Assembly (NCBI GenBank): GCA_028280455.1
Contig: JANQLT010000181.1
Span: forward strand, 1-64,000
DNA length: 64,000 nt
Origin: Kiloniellales bacterium
Lineage (GTDB): Bacteria > Pseudomonadota > Alphaproteobacteria > Kiloniellales > JAKSDN01
Direction: 5' to 3'
Shown here in pieces: positions 56,243-63,743 of this stretch (its first letter is position 1; every line of letters begins with the position of its first letter). A program made the position numbers and the translations under genes. The notes below the pieces were generated by a model. That model worked only from the letters and a program-made list of their open reading frames with translations. It ran no database searches and was not told the DNA's origin.

Positions 56243-57118
56243 TTAGCCCCAGGGACGCGCGCCCTGGCCCAGCTCGGCGGCCTGGCGGCGCAGGCGGGCC
56301 ACCCGCTCCGCGGTGCGCGGATGGGTCGAGAAGAGGCTGTCGACCTTGTGGGCATGCAGCGGGTTGATGATGAAGAGGTGGGCGCTGGCCGGGTTGCGCT
56401 CGGCCTGCGGGTTGTCGATCCGGCCGGCGGCGCCGGCGATCTTCTCCAGGGCCGAGGCGAGCCAGAGCGGCCGGCCGCAGATCTCCGCGCCGACCCGGTC
56501 GGCCTCGTACTCGCGGGTCCGGCTGATCGCCATCTGCACCAGCATGGCGGCCAGGGGCGCCAGGATCGCCACCAGCAGCACGCCGACGATGCCGAGCGGG
56601 TTGTTGCGGTTGCCGCCCCCCATCGAACCGAAGAAGAGGCCGAAGTTGGCCAGCATCGAGAGCGCGCCCGCGATGGTCGCGGTCACCGTCATGATCAGGG
56701 TGTCGCGGTTCTTCACGTGGGCCAGCTCGTGGGCCATGACGCCGGCGACCTCCTCGCGGCTAAGCCGCTGCAGCAGGCCGGTGGTGGCGGCGACCGCCGC
56801 GTTTTCCGGGTTGCGGCCGGTGGCGAAGGCGTTCGGCTGGTCGTTGTCGATGACGTAGACCTTGGGCATCGGCAGGCCGGCGTTGTCGGCGAGCTGTGCG
56901 ACCATGGTGTAGAGCTCGGGCGCGCTGCGCTGGTCGACCTCGCGGGCGCCGTACATGCGCAGCACGACCTTGTCGGCGTTCCAATAGGCGAAGGCGTTCA
57001 TCGCCAGGGCGATGCCCAGGGCGATGATCATGCCCGCCTCGCCGCCGATCATCAGGCCGGCGAAGAGGAACAGGGCCGTCATGGCGGCAAGCAGGATGCC
57101 GGTGCGCAGCGTGCTCAT
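56243..57118 (-). CDS. htpX: Zinc metalloprotease HtpX
   Basis: HtpX is an inner-membrane M48 protease that degrades misfolded membrane proteins. The 291-residue protein has two N-terminal membrane helices ([39 protein letters not shown]). The zinc motif HELAH is in [16 protein letters not shown], followed by two more helices. The third ligand Glu is in [16 protein letters not shown], and the end [25 protein letters not shown] is the family's conserved tail. It is divergent from the DUF1674 gene; the 90-base gap should hold both promoters. Confidence 0.95.
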   Translation of the reverse strand: MSTLRTGILLAAMTALFLFAGLMIGGEAGMIIALGIALAMNAFAYWNADKVVLRMYGAREVDQRSAPELYTMVAQLADNAGLPMPKVYVIDNDQPNAFATGRNPENAAVAATTGLLQRLSREEVAGVMAHELAHVKNRDTLIMTVTATIAGALSMLANFGLFFGSMGGGNRNNPLGIVGVLLVAILAPLAAMLVQMAISRTREYEADRVGAEICGRPLWLASALEKIAGAAGRIDNPQAERNPASAHLFIINPLHAHKVDSLFSTHPRTAERVARLRRQAAELGQGARPWG

Positions 57119-57208
57119 GGTCGTCTCTCTCGTGCGGTCTTCAATGTGGCCCCGGGCCTGGCCGCTTCAAGCCTTGGCCGCGAGCCGCCCGCCCGCCATA
57201 TTCAAGCG

Positions 57209-57421
57209 ATGGAGCGACGCTTCGTCATGCACAAGCCCCGCACCGCGGCCAAGGGGCCGACGGACCGCCCGGCGGCCCCGCCGCCCGCCGCCCGGGTCGC
57301 CCGGCACTACGGCGCCCCTCGGCCCTCGCCGGACAAGGCGAAGGAAGTCGGCGGCCCCAGCGGCCCGGAGCCGACCCGCTACGGCGACTGGGAACGCAAG
57401 GGCATCTGCTACGACTTCTAG
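57209..57421 (+). CDS. DUF1674 protein, succinate dehydrogenase assembly factor 4-like
   Basis: This 70-residue protein (MERRFVMHKPRTAAKG) ends PSGPEPTRYGDWERKGICYDF, which is the DUF1674/SDHAF4 signature (GPEPTRYGDWE.KG...DF). In mitochondria SDHAF4 binds flavinylated SdhA and helps assembly of succinate dehydrogenase; bacterial members are presumed to act likewise. The N-terminal half is Pro/Ala-rich and disordered. ATG 57209 has no strong ribosome site, and ATG 57227 is an alternative. Confidence 0.8.
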   Translation: MERRFVMHKPRTAAKGPTDRPAAPPPAARVARHYGAPRPSPDKAKEVGGPSGPEPTRYGDWERKGICYDF

Positions 57422-57775
57422 GTCGGTCTCGCGACTTTCGGTGCGAGTGCAGCGAAGCAGACCAGCTTCGTTGGCGCCGGCGTTTTTCTGTTGGATTGGT
57501 GATTCGACACGGATGAACACAGATGGACACGGATAACCGAAAACAGAAACAAGAGACCTTCTTGTTTTCTGTTATCCGTGTCCATCTGTGTTCATCCGTG
57601 TGACATCACAACACCGACCGCCGTGTCTCCTCTGCCGCCTAGGCGGTCTCGGTGACTCTGCCGCCACTCTCGTCATCGCGAGCGCAGCGAAGCGATCCGG
57701 AGCGGTCCGGCTTCGCCGATGGTCTGGATTGCCGCGCCGGCTGGTGTCGGCGCGCAATGACGGCGGGTAGGGGGT
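57422..57775. repeat. Gap with two dispersed palindromic repeats
   Basis: A 31-base perfect inverted repeat (57507-57537 with 57571-57601, core CACGGATGAACACAGATGG) encloses a 33-base loop that is itself partly self-complementary (AAACAGAAACAAG against CTTGTTTTCTG). Its composition is unlike the host's. It is followed by a REP-like unit, 57673-57765, whose ends GTCATCGCGAGCGC and GCGCGCAATGACGG can pair and whose interior has GCGATCC opposite GGATTGC. No gene is supported in these 354 bases. Confidence 0.75.
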
Positions 57776-58489
57776 CTACGCAGCCTCGGCGTTGAGCGCG
57801 GCCAGCGAGGCTTTCTGGTTGCCCTCGGCGTCGAAGTTGTCGGGCGAGAGCCAGGTCTCGAAGTTGGCGCGCACCCGCGGCCATTCCTGGTCGAGTATCG
57901 AGTACCAGGCGGAGTCGCGGTTCAGGCCCTTGACCACCAGGTGCTGGTAGAAGATGCCCTCGAACTTGAAGCCGAGGCGGCGGGCGGCGCGGCGCGAGGC
58001 GTCGTTGAGGGCGTTGCACTTCCATTCCAGGCGCCGGTTGCCGAGCTTGTCGAAGGCGTTCTGCATCATCAGGAACAGCGCCTCGGTCGCCGCCGGCGTG
58101 CGCTGCAGGGGCGGCGAGAACCAGATGTGGCCGATCTCGATGACGCCGTGCAGCGGCGTGATCCGCAGATAGCTGGTCATGCCCGCGGCCTTGCCCAGCG
58201 CCTTGTCGTGCACGGCGAAGAACAGCGGGTCCTTCTCGGCCGCGCGCTCTTCCAGCCAGGCGCGGAAGGCGGAGATCTCCTCGAAGGGGCCGTAGGGCAG
58301 GTAGGTCCAAAGCGCGCGCGCCGCCTCGTCGGTATGCGACAGCTCGTAGAGGCACTCGGCGTGCCGGTCCGGCTCCAGGGGCTCGAGTCTCACGCGGGGA
58401 CCCTCCAAGGCTTCGCGCGGCGGCCAGAGGTTCGGCGGCGTCGCGGCCGGCGCGCCGGACAGCGGGCGGACATCGACGGCTTCGGTCAT
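57776..58489 (-). CDS. GNAT family N-acetyltransferase (RimJ/RimL-like)
   Basis: Start 58489 (MTEAVDVRPLSGAPAATPP), overlapping the upstream gene's stop in an ATGA, gives 237 residues. The RimL-type GNAT fold is visible: GPRVRLEPLEPDRHAECLYELS, GMTSYLRITPLHGVIEIGHIWFSPPLQRTPAATEALFLMM (acetyl-CoA site) and LEWKCNALNDASRRAARRLGFKFEGIF. The substrate is unknown; relatives act on protein N-termini, amino acids or antibiotics. It is the last gene of the four-gene PNPOx-cupin-GATase-GNAT operon. Confidence 0.87.
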   Translation of the reverse strand: MTEAVDVRPLSGAPAATPPNLWPPREALEGPRVRLEPLEPDRHAECLYELSHTDEAARALWTYLPYGPFEEISAFRAWLEERAAEKDPLFFAVHDKALGKAAGMTSYLRITPLHGVIEIGHIWFSPPLQRTPAATEALFLMMQNAFDKLGNRRLEWKCNALNDASRRAARRLGFKFEGIFYQHLVVKGLNRDSAWYSILDQEWPRVRANFETWLSPDNFDAEGNQKASLAALNAEAA

Positions 58490-59226
58490 GCCCGGCCCCG
58501 CCCGGCGATCGCCATGAAGTTGTCGTAGAGCTTGCGGGCGGCGGCGTTGAAGCCGGCCATGCCGGCGGCGGCGTCCTCGGCGAGGCGCGGCAGGGCGCCC
58601 GGCCCGAGCGCCTTCTCCAGCGCGGCTTCGTATTCCGGAATCGCGCCCCAATCGTCGACGGTGCTCGGCGTCAGCTCGACGTGGTACTGGATGCCGAAGG
58701 CACGCTCGCCGACCACCATGGCCTGCACCTGGCAGGCCGGCGAGGAGGCGAGCACGCGCGTGCCCGCGGGCAGCCGGGTGACCTCCGAGCTGTGCCATTG
58801 CAGGCAGCGGCTGCGCGCGGCCAGGCCGTCGAACAGCGGGTGCGACCGGCCTTCCTCCGTCAGCTCGACCTCGAGGATGCCGACTTCCGGCGTGGCCGCC
58901 GGCTTGACCTCGCCGTCGAGCGCGACGGCCAGCAACTGGTGCCCGAGGCAGAGCCCGAGGAAGGGCAGGCCGCGCTCGACCACCGCCTCGCGGATCGCCG
59001 CCTTCTCCGCCGTCATCCAGGGATGGGCCTCGTCCTGCCAGACGTCCATCGGCCCGCCCATGGCCCAGAGCGCGTCGTAGCCCTCGAGCGAGGGGATCGG
59101 CTCGCCCTCGTCGAGCTCGACCGCGTCCCAGGCGACGCCGTCCTCGGCGAGGAAGTCGCGGAAGATGCCGGGGTGCTCGCAGTCGATGTGCTGGAACACC
59201 AGGATGCGGGGCGATGCTTGCGCCAT
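58486..59226 (-). CDS. Class I glutamine amidotransferase-like protein
   Basis: The 246-residue protein has the triad of class I amidotransferases: Cys in LPFLGLCLGHQLLAVAL, and the His and Glu in FGIQYHVELTPSTV. The oxyanion region is AMGGPMDVW. It resembles GMP-synthase-like stand-alone domains and gamma-glutamyl hydrolases such as PuuD-type enzymes, so it may hydrolyse gamma-glutamyl compounds or deliver ammonia to an unknown partner. It starts 12 bases after the cupin gene, in the same operon. Confidence 0.87.
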   Translation of the reverse strand: MAQASPRILVFQHIDCEHPGIFRDFLAEDGVAWDAVELDEGEPIPSLEGYDALWAMGGPMDVWQDEAHPWMTAEKAAIREAVVERGLPFLGLCLGHQLLAVALDGEVKPAATPEVGILEVELTEEGRSHPLFDGLAARSRCLQWHSSEVTRLPAGTRVLASSPACQVQAMVVGERAFGIQYHVELTPSTVDDWGAIPEYEAALEKALGPGALPRLAEDAAAGMAGFNAAARKLYDNFMAIAGRGRA

Positions 59227-59238
59227 GGTCTCGCTCTC

Positions 59239-59574
59239 TTAGCCTGCGGCTTCGCCGCCCGTCGGGCCGTAGAACAGGACCCAGGTGGCGAAGTCGTCGG
59301 TGAAGTCCTCGAAGCGGTGGGTCTCGCCGGCGGCGACGAAAAGCGCGTCGCCGGGCCCGAAGGAAACGCGCTCGGACTCGCGGACGAAGGTGCCCTTGCC
59401 GCTGGCGACGACGTAGATCTCGTCCTGGTCGTGCGGCACCTGCTCGTCCCTGCCGACCGGCGCGTAGAAGCGCAGGTGCATGGAGCCGTGCTCGAACAGC
59501 AGGGAGGAGGCGCGCCCTTCCTGCAAGGGAGCCGCGGCCGCCTCGGCGATCGACCAGTGCCAGGATCGGCTCAT
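59239..59574 (-). CDS. Single-domain cupin protein
   Basis: This 111-residue protein starts MSRSWHWSIAEAAAAP at 59574, overlapping the PNPOx gene stop in an ATGA. Cupin motif 1 is EQVPHDQDEIYVVASGKGTF (H-x3-E) and motif 2 is GPGDALFVAAGETHRFED (final His), so a metal site of His/Glu/His is preserved. The function could be enzymatic or small-molecule sensing. The coupled translation suggests it works with the flavoprotein encoded just upstream. Confidence 0.85.
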   Translation of the reverse strand: MSRSWHWSIAEAAAAPLQEGRASSLLFEHGSMHLRFYAPVGRDEQVPHDQDEIYVVASGKGTFVRESERVSFGPGDALFVAAGETHRFEDFTDDFATWVLFYGPTGGEAAG

Positions 59575-60266
59575 GACGTCTCGTCCAGGGCGTTGATGCT
59601 GACCTCGGCGAGATAGCCGGGCCGGGCGATGCCGGCCTTGAGGCGCGGGTCGTCCACGGCGGCGCCGATTTGCGTCAGCACCGGCACCTCGCCGGCCCAG
59701 ACGTCGAGGTCGTAGTCCTCCTCGTCGTCGGCCGGAGGCCCGTTGCGCACCTTGGCGACCACCTCGTCCAGCTTCATGGTCAGCACCGTCGTGGCCTTGA
59801 GCTCCTGCTGGCTCGGCGGCTTCAGCTCGTCCCAGCGCCCGGGCGTCAGGCGCTCGGAGAAGACTTCCAGCGTCCTCAGCTTCTCGGCCTCGTCCTCGAG
59901 CTTCTCGGCCTGGCCGAAGGCCATCAGCGAGCGGTAGTTGATCGAGGAATGGAAGCCGGAGCGGGCCAGAACCAGGCCGTCGAGAATCGCCACGGTGAAG
60001 CAGCAGGGGATGCCGGTCTCCAGGTTGCGCAGCATCTTGCTGGCCGAGGAGCCGTGCCAATAGACCCGGTCCTCTTCGCGCCAGTAGGCGGTCGGCGTGA
60101 CGTAGGGCTGGCCGTCGATGACGTAGCCGACGTGGCACATCAGGCCGGCGTCGAGGATGCCGTAGACCGTCTCGCGGTCGTAGCAGGCGCGCTGCCAGAG
60201 CCGCTTGACCTTGGTCCGCGGCGTCGGCTCGAAGTCGGGCAAGGGGGCGCTGTCAGGGGGCGCCAT
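59571..60266 (-). CDS. Pyridoxamine 5'-phosphate oxidase-like flavin-binding protein
   Basis: Start 60266 (MAPPDSAPLPDFEPTPRTKVKRLW), preceded by GGGAG, gives 231 residues. The split-barrel flavin-binding fold of the Pyridox_ox_2/NimA-like group is seen: MCHVGYVIDGQPYVTPTAYWREEDRVYWHGSSASKMLRNLETG, then VLARSGFHSSINYRSLMAFG. It lacks the PdxH substrate-binding C-terminus, so it is probably not the vitamin B6 enzyme but a related flavin reductase. It is the first gene of a coupled operon and divergent from a MocR/PdxR-type regulator, which probably controls it. Confidence 0.85.
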   Translation of the reverse strand: MAPPDSAPLPDFEPTPRTKVKRLWQRACYDRETVYGILDAGLMCHVGYVIDGQPYVTPTAYWREEDRVYWHGSSASKMLRNLETGIPCCFTVAILDGLVLARSGFHSSINYRSLMAFGQAEKLEDEAEKLRTLEVFSERLTPGRWDELKPPSQQELKATTVLTMKLDEVVAKVRNGPPADDEEDYDLDVWAGEVPVLTQIGAAVDDPRLKAGIARPGYLAEVSINALDETS

Positions 60267-60308
60267 GGCGGATCTCCCTATCCGTTGCAGGCGAAAGCTA
60301 GGCCTTGA

Positions 60309-60360
60309 TTGGCTGTCAACAAAGAGCCGATTATGGATATCTCTTAGTGCCAATTTGGCA
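60309..60360. promoter_or_regulatory. Divergent regulatory region of PNPOx operon and mocR
   Basis: TTGGCT (60309-60314), a 17-base spacer and TATGGA (60332-60337) could drive mocR. A minus-strand TTGACA (60319-60314) overlaps it and could serve the PNPOx operon. TGCCAATTTGGCA (60348-60360) is a perfect palindrome with a one-base centre, 9 bases before the mocR ATG, and its half-site (TTGGC) recurs at 60309. These repeats are good candidates for MocR binding. Confidence 0.5.
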
Positions 60361-60369
60361 GATTGTCCC

Positions 60370-61932
60370 ATGACGATCGTCTCGCCGGATATCCCTCGCC
60401 CGGGCCGCCCGCGCGGCGTCCGCCGACCGGGCGGCCAGCGGGCCCCGCTGCTGGCCCTGGCCCTGGAGCGCGACGGCCGCGAGCCCCTGCACCGCCAGCT
60501 CTACGGCCAGCTCCGCGACCACATCCTGGCCGGGCGGCTGCCGGCCGGCGCCCGCCTGCCGGCCTCGCGCAGCCTGGCCGAGGAGCTCGGCTGCTCGCGC
60601 AACACGGTGACCGGCGCCTTCGACCAGCTCCTCTCCGAGGGCTACCTGGAAGGCCGCGTCGGCGCCGGCACCTACGTCTCGCGCGAGCTGCCCGAGGGCC
60701 TGCTGACGGCGGCCCCGGCCGCGCCGGCGCCCGGCGGCGCGCGGCCGAGCCCGGCCCGGCGCCTGTCCCGGCGCGGCCAGCGGCTCGGCGCGGCGGCGCG
60801 CGAGCCGCTGGATCCCGCGGTCGGGCCGGCCTTCGCCATGGCCAACCCCGACACCGAGCACTTCCCCTTCGACGTCTGGGGCCGCCTGCTCGGCCGGGTC
60901 TGGCGCCGGCCGCCCCCGGCCCTGCTGCGCGGCGGCGACCCCGGCGGCCTGCCGTCCTTGCGGGCCGCCATCGCCGGGCACCTGCGGGCCGTGCGCGGCC
61001 TCGATTGCGGCGCCGGGCAGGTGCTGGTGACCGCCGGCGGCCAGCAGGCGCTGGACCTGGCGACCCGGGTGCTGCTCGACCCGGGCGACGCCGCCTGGAT
61101 CGAGGAGCCCGGCTATGCCGGCCTGCGCGCTGCCCTGGCGGCGGCCGGGGCCCGGGCGGTGGCGGTGCCGGTCGATGCCGAGGGCCTGTCTGTCGCCGAG
61201 GGCCGGCGCCTGGCGCCCGAGGCGCGGCTCGCCGCCGTCGCCCCCTCGCACCAGTATCCCCTCGGCGTCACCATGTCCCTGGCCCGCCGGCTGGAGCTGC
61301 TCGACTGGGCCGGCTCCCAGGGCGCCTGGATCCTGGAGGACGACTACGACAGCGAATACCGCTACGCCGGCCGGCCGCTGACCGCCCTGCAGGGCCTGGA
61401 AGCGGCGCGCGCCGGCGAGCGGCAGGTGATCTACGTCGGCAGCTTCTCCAAGGTGCTCTTTCCCTCGCTGCGCATCGGCTATCTGGTCGCGCCGCCGGAC
61501 CTGGCCGAGGACTTCCTGCGCGCCCGCCGCGCCCTCGACGATCACCCCTCGAGCATCGTCCAGCCGGCGCTGGCCGCCTTCATCGAGGAGGGCCACTTCG
61601 CCGCCCATGTCCGGCGCATGCGCCGGCTCTATGCCGGCCGCCAGGCGGCGCTGCTGGCGGCCGGCGCCCGCCATCTCGGCGGCCTGCTGTCGCTGGCGCC
61701 CGACCCCGCCGGCATGCACCTGGTCGGCGCCTTCGAGCCGGCCTTGGCCGCGCGCCTGGGCGACGTCGAGGCGGCCCACCGGGCGGCCGCGGCCGGCGTC
61801 AGCGTTCGGCCGCTCTCCGCCTTCTATGCCGGGCCCGCCCGCCGCCGGGGCCTGCTGCTCGGCTATGCCGGCGTGCCCGACGCGGCGATCGAGCCGGCGG
61901 TGCTGCGCCTGCGCGACGCCTTGGCGGCTTAA
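60370..61932 (+). CDS. MocR/PdxR family regulator (GntR helix-turn-helix fused to aminotransferase domain)
   Basis: The 520-residue protein (start 60370, MTIVSPDIPRPGRPRG) has a GntR winged helix at about residues 35-105 (EPLHRQLYGQLRDHILAGRLPAG, LAEELGCSRNTVTGAFDQLLSEGYLEGRVGAGTYVS). A fold-type I aminotransferase-like domain follows, with the PLP contacts VTAGGQQALDLATRVLLDPG and EDDYDSEYRY and the PLP lysine in YVGSFSKVLFPSLRIGYL. Such regulators sense PLP or an amino-compound aldimine. The divergent PNPOx-like operon is the obvious target. Confidence 0.92.
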   Translation: MTIVSPDIPRPGRPRGVRRPGGQRAPLLALALERDGREPLHRQLYGQLRDHILAGRLPAGARLPASRSLAEELGCSRNTVTGAFDQLLSEGYLEGRVGAGTYVSRELPEGLLTAAPAAPAPGGARPSPARRLSRRGQRLGAAAREPLDPAVGPAFAMANPDTEHFPFDVWGRLLGRVWRRPPPALLRGGDPGGLPSLRAAIAGHLRAVRGLDCGAGQVLVTAGGQQALDLATRVLLDPGDAAWIEEPGYAGLRAALAAAGARAVAVPVDAEGLSVAEGRRLAPEARLAAVAPSHQYPLGVTMSLARRLELLDWAGSQGAWILEDDYDSEYRYAGRPLTALQGLEAARAGERQVIYVGSFSKVLFPSLRIGYLVAPPDLAEDFLRARRALDDHPSSIVQPALAAFIEEGHFAAHVRRMRRLYAGRQAALLAAGARHLGGLLSLAPDPAGMHLVGAFEPALAARLGDVEAAHRAAAAGVSVRPLSAFYAGPARRRGLLLGYAGVPDAAIEPAVLRLRDALAA

Positions 61933-61994
61933 CGTCCCGGCCGGAGCGGAACGGCCAGGTCATAACTTTGACCTTACGGCCGTTCACCGAGCTT

Positions 61995-62010
61995 AAGAAT
62001 CTCTTAACCA
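61995..62010 (+). promoter_or_regulatory. CtrA binding site upstream of the first paralogue
   Basis: TTAA (61995-61998), seven bases, TTAAC (62006-62010) is an exact match to the CtrA consensus TTAA-N7-TTAAC. It ends 52 bases before the ATG at 62063, a normal place for activation of a promoter. A matching site occurs before the second paralogue. Confidence 0.75.
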
Positions 62011-62062
62011 CGCGGGCGCCAGGCTGCTTCCAGCGCGGCGATAAAAGGGGAGTGCGCCTGGG

Positions 62063-62845
62063 ATGCCATCGTCCAGTTTCGCGGCCGAAGTCTCTCAGGC
62101 CCTGGCCTTCTGCCGCGCGCGGGCGATCCGGCAAAAGCCGACCTTGCGCGCCTGTCTGAAGGGCGGCCCGGCCCTGTTGGCCCTGGTGCTCATGGTCTCG
62201 GCCGCCGCCCTGCACGAAGAGAGTCCGCCCTTGTCGATGAAGGCGCCGGTCGTCGCGCCCGCGCCGATGGACCTGGAGCGCGACGGCTGGGTGGCGCTGT
62301 TCAAGCTCGGCAACGAGGTGATCGAGACCCGCCCGGCGCCACTGGAGTCGCCCCTGCTGGCCGCCACCGAGAGCCAGCGGGCCGGCGAGACCGGAATCTG
62401 GCTCAAGCCCAGCGAGCGCAGCTACCTCTCCGGCGCCAGGGTGACCGCCATCGACCCCGAATCGATCGAGCCCAAGGCCGGCAAGCCTTCGCGCCGGGCG
62501 CTGCTCAGCCAGCGCTTCGAGACCACGGCGGCGCCGGAGTCGCCATTCGCCGCCGCCCTGCGGCGCGCGGGCACGCAGGGCTACCGCGAGCGCTTCGCCA
62601 GCCGCGCCGGCCGGCTGTCCCGCTCGCTCACGGTGCTGGCGGCTCGCGCCGAGGCCTTGGCGGAGCGGGACCGGGCCAGCGTCGGCGGCACCCGCCTGCA
62701 ACCGACGGTTGCCGAACAGATCCGCCGCAATAGCGAATCCATGCCCACGACCCGCCACCTCTCCGACCTGCTGGTAACCGGCCCGGGCGCCGCGCCCATC
62801 GCCCAGCAGGCGGCGGCTTCCTCCGCCCTCAGCCCGGGCTCCTGA
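62063..62845 (+). CDS. Unrecognised membrane-anchored protein, paralogue 1 of a CtrA-linked pair
   Basis: The 260-residue protein has a basic N-terminus (FCRARAIRQKPTLRACLKGG) and one hydrophobic segment at about 34-50 (PALLALVLMVSAAAL), predicting a single membrane anchor with the remainder periplasmic. No named domain is recognised. Two stretches are shared with the following gene: PESPFAAALRRAGTQGYRERFA and TVAEQIRRNSESMP, then HLSDLL, in the last 100 residues. The region between is Ala/Pro/Glu-rich and probably disordered. The GGGGAG before the start is 11 bases away. A perfect CtrA site lies in the promoter. Confidence 0.75.
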   Translation: MPSSSFAAEVSQALAFCRARAIRQKPTLRACLKGGPALLALVLMVSAAALHEESPPLSMKAPVVAPAPMDLERDGWVALFKLGNEVIETRPAPLESPLLAATESQRAGETGIWLKPSERSYLSGARVTAIDPESIEPKAGKPSRRALLSQRFETTAAPESPFAAALRRAGTQGYRERFASRAGRLSRSLTVLAARAEALAERDRASVGGTRLQPTVAEQIRRNSESMPTTRHLSDLLVTGPGAAPIAQQAAASSALSPGS

Positions 62846-62857
62846 GCCGGCGCCAGC

Positions 62858-62875
62858 GGCGGCCGAAAGGCCGCC
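62858..62875 (+). terminator. Hairpin between the paralogues
   Basis: GGCGGCC (62858-62864) and GGCCGCC (62869-62875) form a perfect 7-bp stem closed by a GAAA tetraloop just after the first paralogue's stop. No U-run follows. It suggests the two genes are separate transcription units. Confidence 0.45.
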
Positions 62876-62883
62876 CGACACAC

Positions 62884-62899
62884 TTAAGTCTCGTTTAAC
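62884..62899 (+). promoter_or_regulatory. CtrA binding site upstream of the second paralogue
   Basis: TTAA (62884-62887), seven bases, TTAAC (62895-62899) matches the CtrA consensus exactly. It ends 87 bases before ATG 62987. The same spacing, orientation and following bases (TTAACCAC) are seen in the first site, as if the promoter was duplicated with the gene. Confidence 0.75.
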
Positions 62900-62986
62900 C
62901 ACAGCCCGGGCAGACTAGCGTCCGGCCTTCGCGTGCTCGATCCGTGCGCGAGGCCAGCGCCCGAAGCCATATCTGGATATTCAGCC

Positions 62987-63724
62987 ATGCGTCACCATTG
63001 CTCACGCTTCATTGCCAAGCGTGCCCAGGCTGTCCTTAGCTATGCCAAGGAAGGCCTCGCCCTCTCGGCCCTGCTCGTCCTCTTCTCGGCCGCGATCATG
63101 GAGAAGGGACCGACGCCGCAGCTGCCGCCCGCGGCCCTCGCCACCCCCGTCTCGATCGAGCAGTTCGACCTGCGCCTGGTCGAGGCCCTGGCCGACGAGG
63201 AGCCGCAGGCCGTCGCGACCCGCGAGCCGCTCGAGGCGCCGGCGCGATTCCACGCCAGCGCCATCGAGCCGCTCTTCGAGCCGGCGGCCGGCAGGGTGAA
63301 ACCGGTCAAGCGGATCGAGCCCGTTCGCAACGCCGCTGTCCCGGCCCCCGTGGCGAAGCCGGTCGAAAGGCCCGCGCGTCTGCGCCTCTCGACCCGCTTC
63401 CAGGCGATCGCCCAGACGGAGTCGGCCTTCGCCGTGGCCCTGAAGCGCGCCGCTGCCGAAGGCTACCGGGAGCGCTTCGCCCAGGCCGGCAGCGTCGCGG
63501 TTGCCGGCAAGGCGACCGAGCCGCGCGCCAAGGCGCAGAAGGTGGAAAGCCGCCCGAAACTGCGCAGCCCTGCCGCTCAGGTCACGGTCGCCGAGCAGAT
63601 CCGGCAGAACCAGGCCAAGATGCCCTCGACCCTGCACCTCTCGGACCTGCTGGCGCGGAGCGTCGAGCTGGCCGCGACGGCGCAGCAGGCCGCCGCGCCG
63701 CAGGCCGGGGCGTCCAGCTCCTAG
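62987..63724 (+). CDS. Unrecognised membrane-anchored protein, paralogue 2 of a CtrA-linked pair
   Basis: I use ATG 62987 (MRHHCSRFIAKRAQAV), giving 245 residues; a GTG at 62933 would add 18 residues. A basic stretch precedes one hydrophobic segment at about 25-38 (LALSALLVLFSAAI), then a Pro/Ala/Glu-rich region with VKPVKRIEPVR. It shares with paralogue 1 the stretches TESAFAVALKRAAAEGYRERFA and TVAEQIRQNQAKMP, then HLSDLL, and an Ala/Gln-rich tail. The conserved C-terminal part is likely the functional end, perhaps a protein-interaction motif exposed in the periplasm. I know no family with this motif. Confidence 0.72.
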   Translation: MRHHCSRFIAKRAQAVLSYAKEGLALSALLVLFSAAIMEKGPTPQLPPAALATPVSIEQFDLRLVEALADEEPQAVATREPLEAPARFHASAIEPLFEPAAGRVKPVKRIEPVRNAAVPAPVAKPVERPARLRLSTRFQAIAQTESAFAVALKRAAAEGYRERFAQAGSVAVAGKATEPRAKAQKVESRPKLRSPAAQVTVAEQIRQNQAKMPSTLHLSDLLARSVELAATAQQAAAPQAGASSS

Positions 63725-63743
63725 GGACGAGGCGCGCCGCGCC

